A stretch of DNA of 31,757 bases, from positions 1 to 31,757 of the forward strand of contig CAAGEZ010000027.1 in NCBI GenBank assembly GCA_900768995.1, read 5' to 3'. The notes under the pieces were generated by a model. It saw nothing but the letters and a program-made list of their open reading frames with translations, did not search any database and was not told where the DNA came from. Positions 28,819-31,757 of this stretch are shown one piece after another. This DNA is from Oscillospiraceae bacterium (GTDB lineage Bacteria; Bacillota; Clostridia; Oscillospirales; Ruminococcaceae). Both the position numbers and the translations under genes were made by a program. The number at the start of each line of letters is the position of its first letter. Position 1 is the stretch's first letter.

Positions 28819-29784
28819 ATGAAAAACACAGTTAAGAAGATCCTTGCAGCCGCAGCAGCTATGGCACTCACAGGCGCTCTTGCAGCCTGCGGAAGCACAG
28901 CGACCGATACAGCATCTGACACACAGGCAGCAGCTGACACACAGGCAGCAGCTGACAACAGTGGAAACACATCAGCCGCAGCAGCAAGCAATTTCAAGGC
29001 TGATTCCGATATCGCCGTTATCTCCAGAGAGGACGGCTCAGGAACACGAGGAGCTTTCGTTGAGCTCTTCGGCGTTGAACAGAAGAATGACGCAGGCGAG
29101 AAGATCGACTACACCATCGACACCGCCGCTATCACACAGAGCACAGGCGTTATGAAAACAAGCGTATCTCAGAACGAATACGCTATCGGATACATCTCCC
29201 TCGGTGCTCTCGATGACACTGTAAAGGCTCTTGACATCGACGGTGCAGAGGCTTCCGTTGAAAACATCAAGAATGGTTCCTACAAGATCTCCCGTCCCTT
29301 TAATATCGTTACCACCGCTAACATCTCTCCTCTTGCACAGGATTTCATCGACTTCATTATGTCCGCTGACGGACAGGCTGTGATCGAAGGCGAGAAATAT
29401 ATCCCCGTTTCCGATGCTCCTGCATATTCGGGCACAAAGCAGAGCGGCACTGTTACAGTAGCAGGCTCCTCCTCCGTTACACCCGTTATGGAAAAGCTCA
29501 AGGAAGCTTACACAGCAGTTAACCCCGATGTTACTGTTGAGATAAACCAGAGCGACTCCACCACAGGCGTTAACAGTGCTGTTGACGGCATCTGCGACAT
29601 AGGTATGGCTTCAAGAGAGCTGAAAGACAGCGAAATTGAAAAGGGTGCTCTGGGCACCGTTATCGCAATGGACGGCATCACCGTTATCGTAAGCAATGAC
29701 AACCCCGCCCACGAGCTTACAGCCGATGAGGTAAAGGACATCTACACAGGCAAGATCACCACTTGGGAGAGCCTTGTTGACTAA
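28819..29784 (+). CDS. pstS: Phosphate-binding lipoprotein PstS, circularly permuted
   Basis: 321 residues from the ATG at 28819 (AAAGGAAG 7 bp upstream); an ATG 18 bp earlier is less favoured. A lipoprotein signal ends at LAAC with the modified Cys at residue 24. A linker with the tandem unit TQAAADTQAAAD follows. Then the order is unusual: the half with VISREDGSGTRGAF (SGTR at residues 74-77) and NIKNGSYKISRPF, ending EGEKYIPV, precedes the half with VTVAGSSSVTPVMEKL (residue 215 on), QSDSTTG, GICDIGMASREL and ITTWESL. In usual PstS the AGSSSVTPV part comes first. Both phosphate-binding loops remain. Precedes pstC and pstA, so phosphate uptake is the likely role; a terminator-like hairpin separates it. 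Confidence 0.9.
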   Translation: MKNTVKKILAAAAAMALTGALAACGSTATDTASDTQAAADTQAAADNSGNTSAAAASNFKADSDIAVISREDGSGTRGAFVELFGVEQKNDAGEKIDYTIDTAAITQSTGVMKTSVSQNEYAIGYISLGALDDTVKALDIDGAEASVENIKNGSYKISRPFNIVTTANISPLAQDFIDFIMSADGQAVIEGEKYIPVSDAPAYSGTKQSGTVTVAGSSSVTPVMEKLKEAYTAVNPDVTVEINQSDSTTGVNSAVDGICDIGMASRELKDSEIEKGALGTVIAMDGITVIVSNDNPAHELTADEVKDIYTGKITTWESLVD

Positions 29785-29806
29785 AATTTTTTCCTAAATG
29801 CTCATT

Positions 29807-29840
29807 CCGCCTCGGGGATATATCGTCGGGGCGGTTTTTT
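29807..29840 (+). terminator. Terminator or attenuator between pstS and pstC
   Basis: CCGCCTCG, loop, CGGGGCGG followed by six T. It would partly stop transcription after pstS, giving excess binding protein over permease, a common pattern in ABC operons. Confidence 0.78.
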
Positions 29841-29868
29841 GCAAATGAAAAGGAGCTTGTCTTACAAT

Positions 29869-30723
29869 ATGAATAATTTTAAAGAAAAGGCGATGCAGGT
29901 GGTTTTCGCATTATCCGCCTGCATATCAATACTGGCGGTAGTGCTCATATGCGTGTTTCTCTTTGCAAACGGCATTCCCGCAATCAGCGAGATAGGCGTT
30001 GGAAAATTCCTTGGCGGCACAAGCTGGAAACCCTCCAATGACATTTACGGCATCTTCCCCATGATAATCGGAAGCCTTTACGTTACCGCAGGGGCTATGC
30101 TCATAGGCGTTCCCATCGGCATTCTCACCGCCGTTTTTATGGCAAGATTCTGCCCCAAGGGAATTTACAAGGTGGCAAAACCTGCCATTGAGCTGCTTGC
30201 GGGCATTCCCTCGGTCGTTTACGGCTTCTTCGGACTTATGGTAATAGTCCCCCTCATCAGAAAGCTCTTCGGCGGCAGCGGAACAAGTATGCTGGCGGCA
30301 TCTGTGGTGCTGGGAATTATGATACTCCCCACCATCATCGGCGTTTCGGAGAGTGCCATAAGAGCCGTTCCCGAAAGCTATTACGAAGGCTCTCTGGGAC
30401 TTGGCGCAAGCCATGAGAGAAGCGTATTTTTCGCAGTTCTCCCTGCGGCTAAGTCGGGAATACTTGCGGCAATTATCCTCGGTCTCGGACGTGCTGTGGG
30501 AGAGACTATGGCGGTGGTAATGGTTGCGGGAAATCAGGCTATTATCCCCGAAAAGCTCACTCAGGGCGTAAGAACCATGACCGCAAACATCGTCCTTGAA
30601 ATGGGCTATGCCACAGACCTGCACAGAGAAGCCCTCATTGCCACGGCAGTTGTGCTTTTCGTGTTCATTCTGCTGATAAATCTCACATTCTCGGTCATCA
30701 AGAGAAAGACCGCAAACAACTGA
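29869..30723 (+). CDS. pstC: Phosphate ABC transporter permease PstC
   Basis: 284 residues from the ATG at 29869; an AAAAGGAG lies 13 bp upstream and earlier codons (TTG, ATG) in the frame overlap the terminator. About six membrane helices. Seen: LAGIPSVVYGFFGLMVIVPL, LGIMILPTIIGVSESAI, and the EAA-type ATPase-contact loop with RAVPESYYEGSLGLGAS...VLPAA. The first helix begins near residue 10. It pairs with PstA, whose ATG follows 15 bp after the stop, and with PstS. The matching ATPase PstB is not in this window. Confidence 0.95.
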   Translation: MNNFKEKAMQVVFALSACISILAVVLICVFLFANGIPAISEIGVGKFLGGTSWKPSNDIYGIFPMIIGSLYVTAGAMLIGVPIGILTAVFMARFCPKGIYKVAKPAIELLAGIPSVVYGFFGLMVIVPLIRKLFGGSGTSMLAASVVLGIMILPTIIGVSESAIRAVPESYYEGSLGLGASHERSVFFAVLPAAKSGILAAIILGLGRAVGETMAVVMVAGNQAIIPEKLTQGVRTMTANIVLEMGYATDLHREALIATAVVLFVFILLINLTFSVIKRKTANN

Positions 30724-30738
30724 TAAGGAGGAACACAT

Positions 30739-31617
30739 ATGAATGACGTTTCAGCTGCGGCTGTTCCTGCCGAAAGAACATCATCTTCAAAGGCATCGGC
30801 AGGCTCAAAGATACAGTCAGTGCTCCTTGGGGGAGCTGTATGGCTGGCGGCGGGAATAACCCTCCTGTCTCTTCTGAGCATCGTTATATACATTCTTTGC
30901 AAGGGTATCCCCCACCTGTCCCTTGACCTCTTCGCAACGGAATACAACAGCGAAAATATGTCCCTGTTCCCTGCCCTTGTGAACACTATCGTTATGACCC
31001 TTGTGTCCCTGCTCATAGCCGTTCCTCTGGGCGTTTTCTCCGCAGTTTACCTCACGGAGTATGCCAAAAGAGGAAACAAGCTTGTGACGATTGTGGGAAT
31101 AACCGCCGAGACACTTTCGGGCATTCCCTCGATCGTTTACGGACTTTTCGGATATCTGCTTTTCGTAACAAAGCTCAAATGGAGCTATTCAATGCTTGCA
31201 GGTGCTCTGACGCTTGCAATTATGATACTCCCCCTTATTATGAGGACCACCGAGGAGGCTCTCAGAAGCGTTCCCGACAGCTACCGTGAGGGCAGCTTTG
31301 GTCTCGGCGCAGGAAAGCTCAGGACTGTTTTTACAGTAGTCCTCCCCTCCGCCGTTCCCGGAATACTTGCAGGCGTTATCCTTGCTATCGGACGTATCGC
31401 AGGCGAGACTGCCGCTCTTATCTTCACCGCAGGCACTGTGGCTCAGATACCGAAAAACCTTATGGGCTCGGGCAGAACTCTTGCTGTTCACCTCTATGCG
31501 CTGTGGAACGAGGGACTTGCCGCAGAGCAGTCATATGCAACGGCAGTTGTGCTCCTTATAATCGTGGTGCTCATCAATATGCTGTCATCATTTATCGCTA
31601 AAAAGCTCACTAAATAA
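30739..31617 (+). CDS. pstA: Phosphate ABC transporter permease PstA
   Basis: 292 residues. An N-terminal cytosolic tail of about 30 residues (AAAVPAERTSSSKASAGS) then about six membrane helices. Seen: LSGIPSIVYGLFGYLLF, AIMILPLIMRTTEEAL and the EAA-like loop RSVPDSYREGSFGLGAGKLRT, LPSAVPGILAGVILA. The ATG follows AAGGAGGAACACAT. It is a typical PstA by length and motifs. Downstream is a palindromic repeat rather than pstB within the window, so whether pstB follows on the same transcript is open. Confidence 0.95.
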   Translation: MNDVSAAAVPAERTSSSKASAGSKIQSVLLGGAVWLAAGITLLSLLSIVIYILCKGIPHLSLDLFATEYNSENMSLFPALVNTIVMTLVSLLIAVPLGVFSAVYLTEYAKRGNKLVTIVGITAETLSGIPSIVYGLFGYLLFVTKLKWSYSMLAGALTLAIMILPLIMRTTEEALRSVPDSYREGSFGLGAGKLRTVFTVVLPSAVPGILAGVILAIGRIAGETAALIFTAGTVAQIPKNLMGSGRTLAVHLYALWNEGLAAEQSYATAVVLLIIVVLINMLSSFIAKKLTK

Positions 31618-31641
31618 TAAGAACTTGTCTTCACAAGCATA

Positions 31642-31757
31642 TGCGCACGTCTTTTCGGCAAATTTTGCCGCAGACTGCGTTAAAAATCCTTGCCGGGCGA
31701 CAGCCCGCCTGCGGATTTTTGCCTTGTCTGCAACAAAATTATGCTCGAAAATCCGCA
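31642..31757. repeat. Large palindromic intergenic repeat after pstA
   Basis: Nested inverted arms: TTTTCGGCAAATTTTG near 31652-31668 against CAAAATTATGCTCGAAAA near 31734-31751; GCAGAC (31670-31675) against GTCTGC (31726-31731); AAAAATCC against GGATTTTT; and a GGGC/GCCC core. The region is about 115 bp, reaches the window edge and may continue. It is a MITE- or REP-like element, and could also slow transcription after pstA. 31618-31641 holds a small CTTGT/ACAAG stem. Confidence 0.7.

Overview
The window looks like chromosomal DNA of a low-to-mid GC clostridial Firmicute, most likely a Ruminococcus-type member of the Oscillospiraceae. The basis is a GTP-type PEP carboxykinase, rubredoxin-first (reverse) rubrerythrin, a SpoIIQ-like M23 protein, AAAGGAG/GGAGG ribosome binding sites, and many near-perfect sigma-A promoters (TTGACA, 17 bp, TATAAT). 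The species assignment is inference. No rRNA, tRNA or CRISPR array was seen.

Layout. 1-115 is the left end of an IS3-family (IS150-like) insertion sequence running off the window. 156-3173 (minus): GTP-PEPCK and an Mrp/NBP35 Fe-S ATPase, each with its own promoter. 3347-4078 (plus): a PHP-family CpsB-like phosphatase. 4157-5518 (minus): a cation/proton antiporter behind a fluoride-type (crcB) riboswitch with an overlapping terminator. 5522-8252 (minus): a Cys-rich DUF3795-like protein and a ydbS/ydbT-like pair of membrane PH-domain proteins. 8370-16119 (minus): recJ, rel, an MTA/SAH deaminase-like amidohydrolase and recG, a DNA-repair and stringent-response cluster. 16145-18006 (minus): SpoIIQ-like M23 protein and an LCMT-type methyltransferase. 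18081-22371 (plus): TerD, calcium P-type ATPase, TerD. 22392-23894 (minus): rubrerythrin and a membrane-anchored polysaccharide deacetylase. 24033-27515 (plus): a Cache-HAMP-GGDEF diguanylate cyclase, an AT-rich orphan gene, and a RodA/FtsW protein, with a composite palindromic repeat family between them. 27837-31617 (plus): an XRE regulator, then pstS-pstC-pstA. The window closes in a large palindromic repeat after pstA; pstB and phoU are not in view.

Most notable: (1) PstS appears circularly permuted, with the usual C-terminal half placed before the usual N-terminal half in an intact lipoprotein ORF. (2) A fluoride riboswitch controls a CPA-type antiporter and shows that the longest ORF start is wrong. 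(3) An AT-rich orphan gene is bracketed by inverted copies of a repeat that is also found after rodA. (4) Two TerD paralogues flank a Ca2+ ATPase. (5) The IS end carries an inverted repeat that would sequester its transposase ribosome binding site in read-through RNA from pckG.
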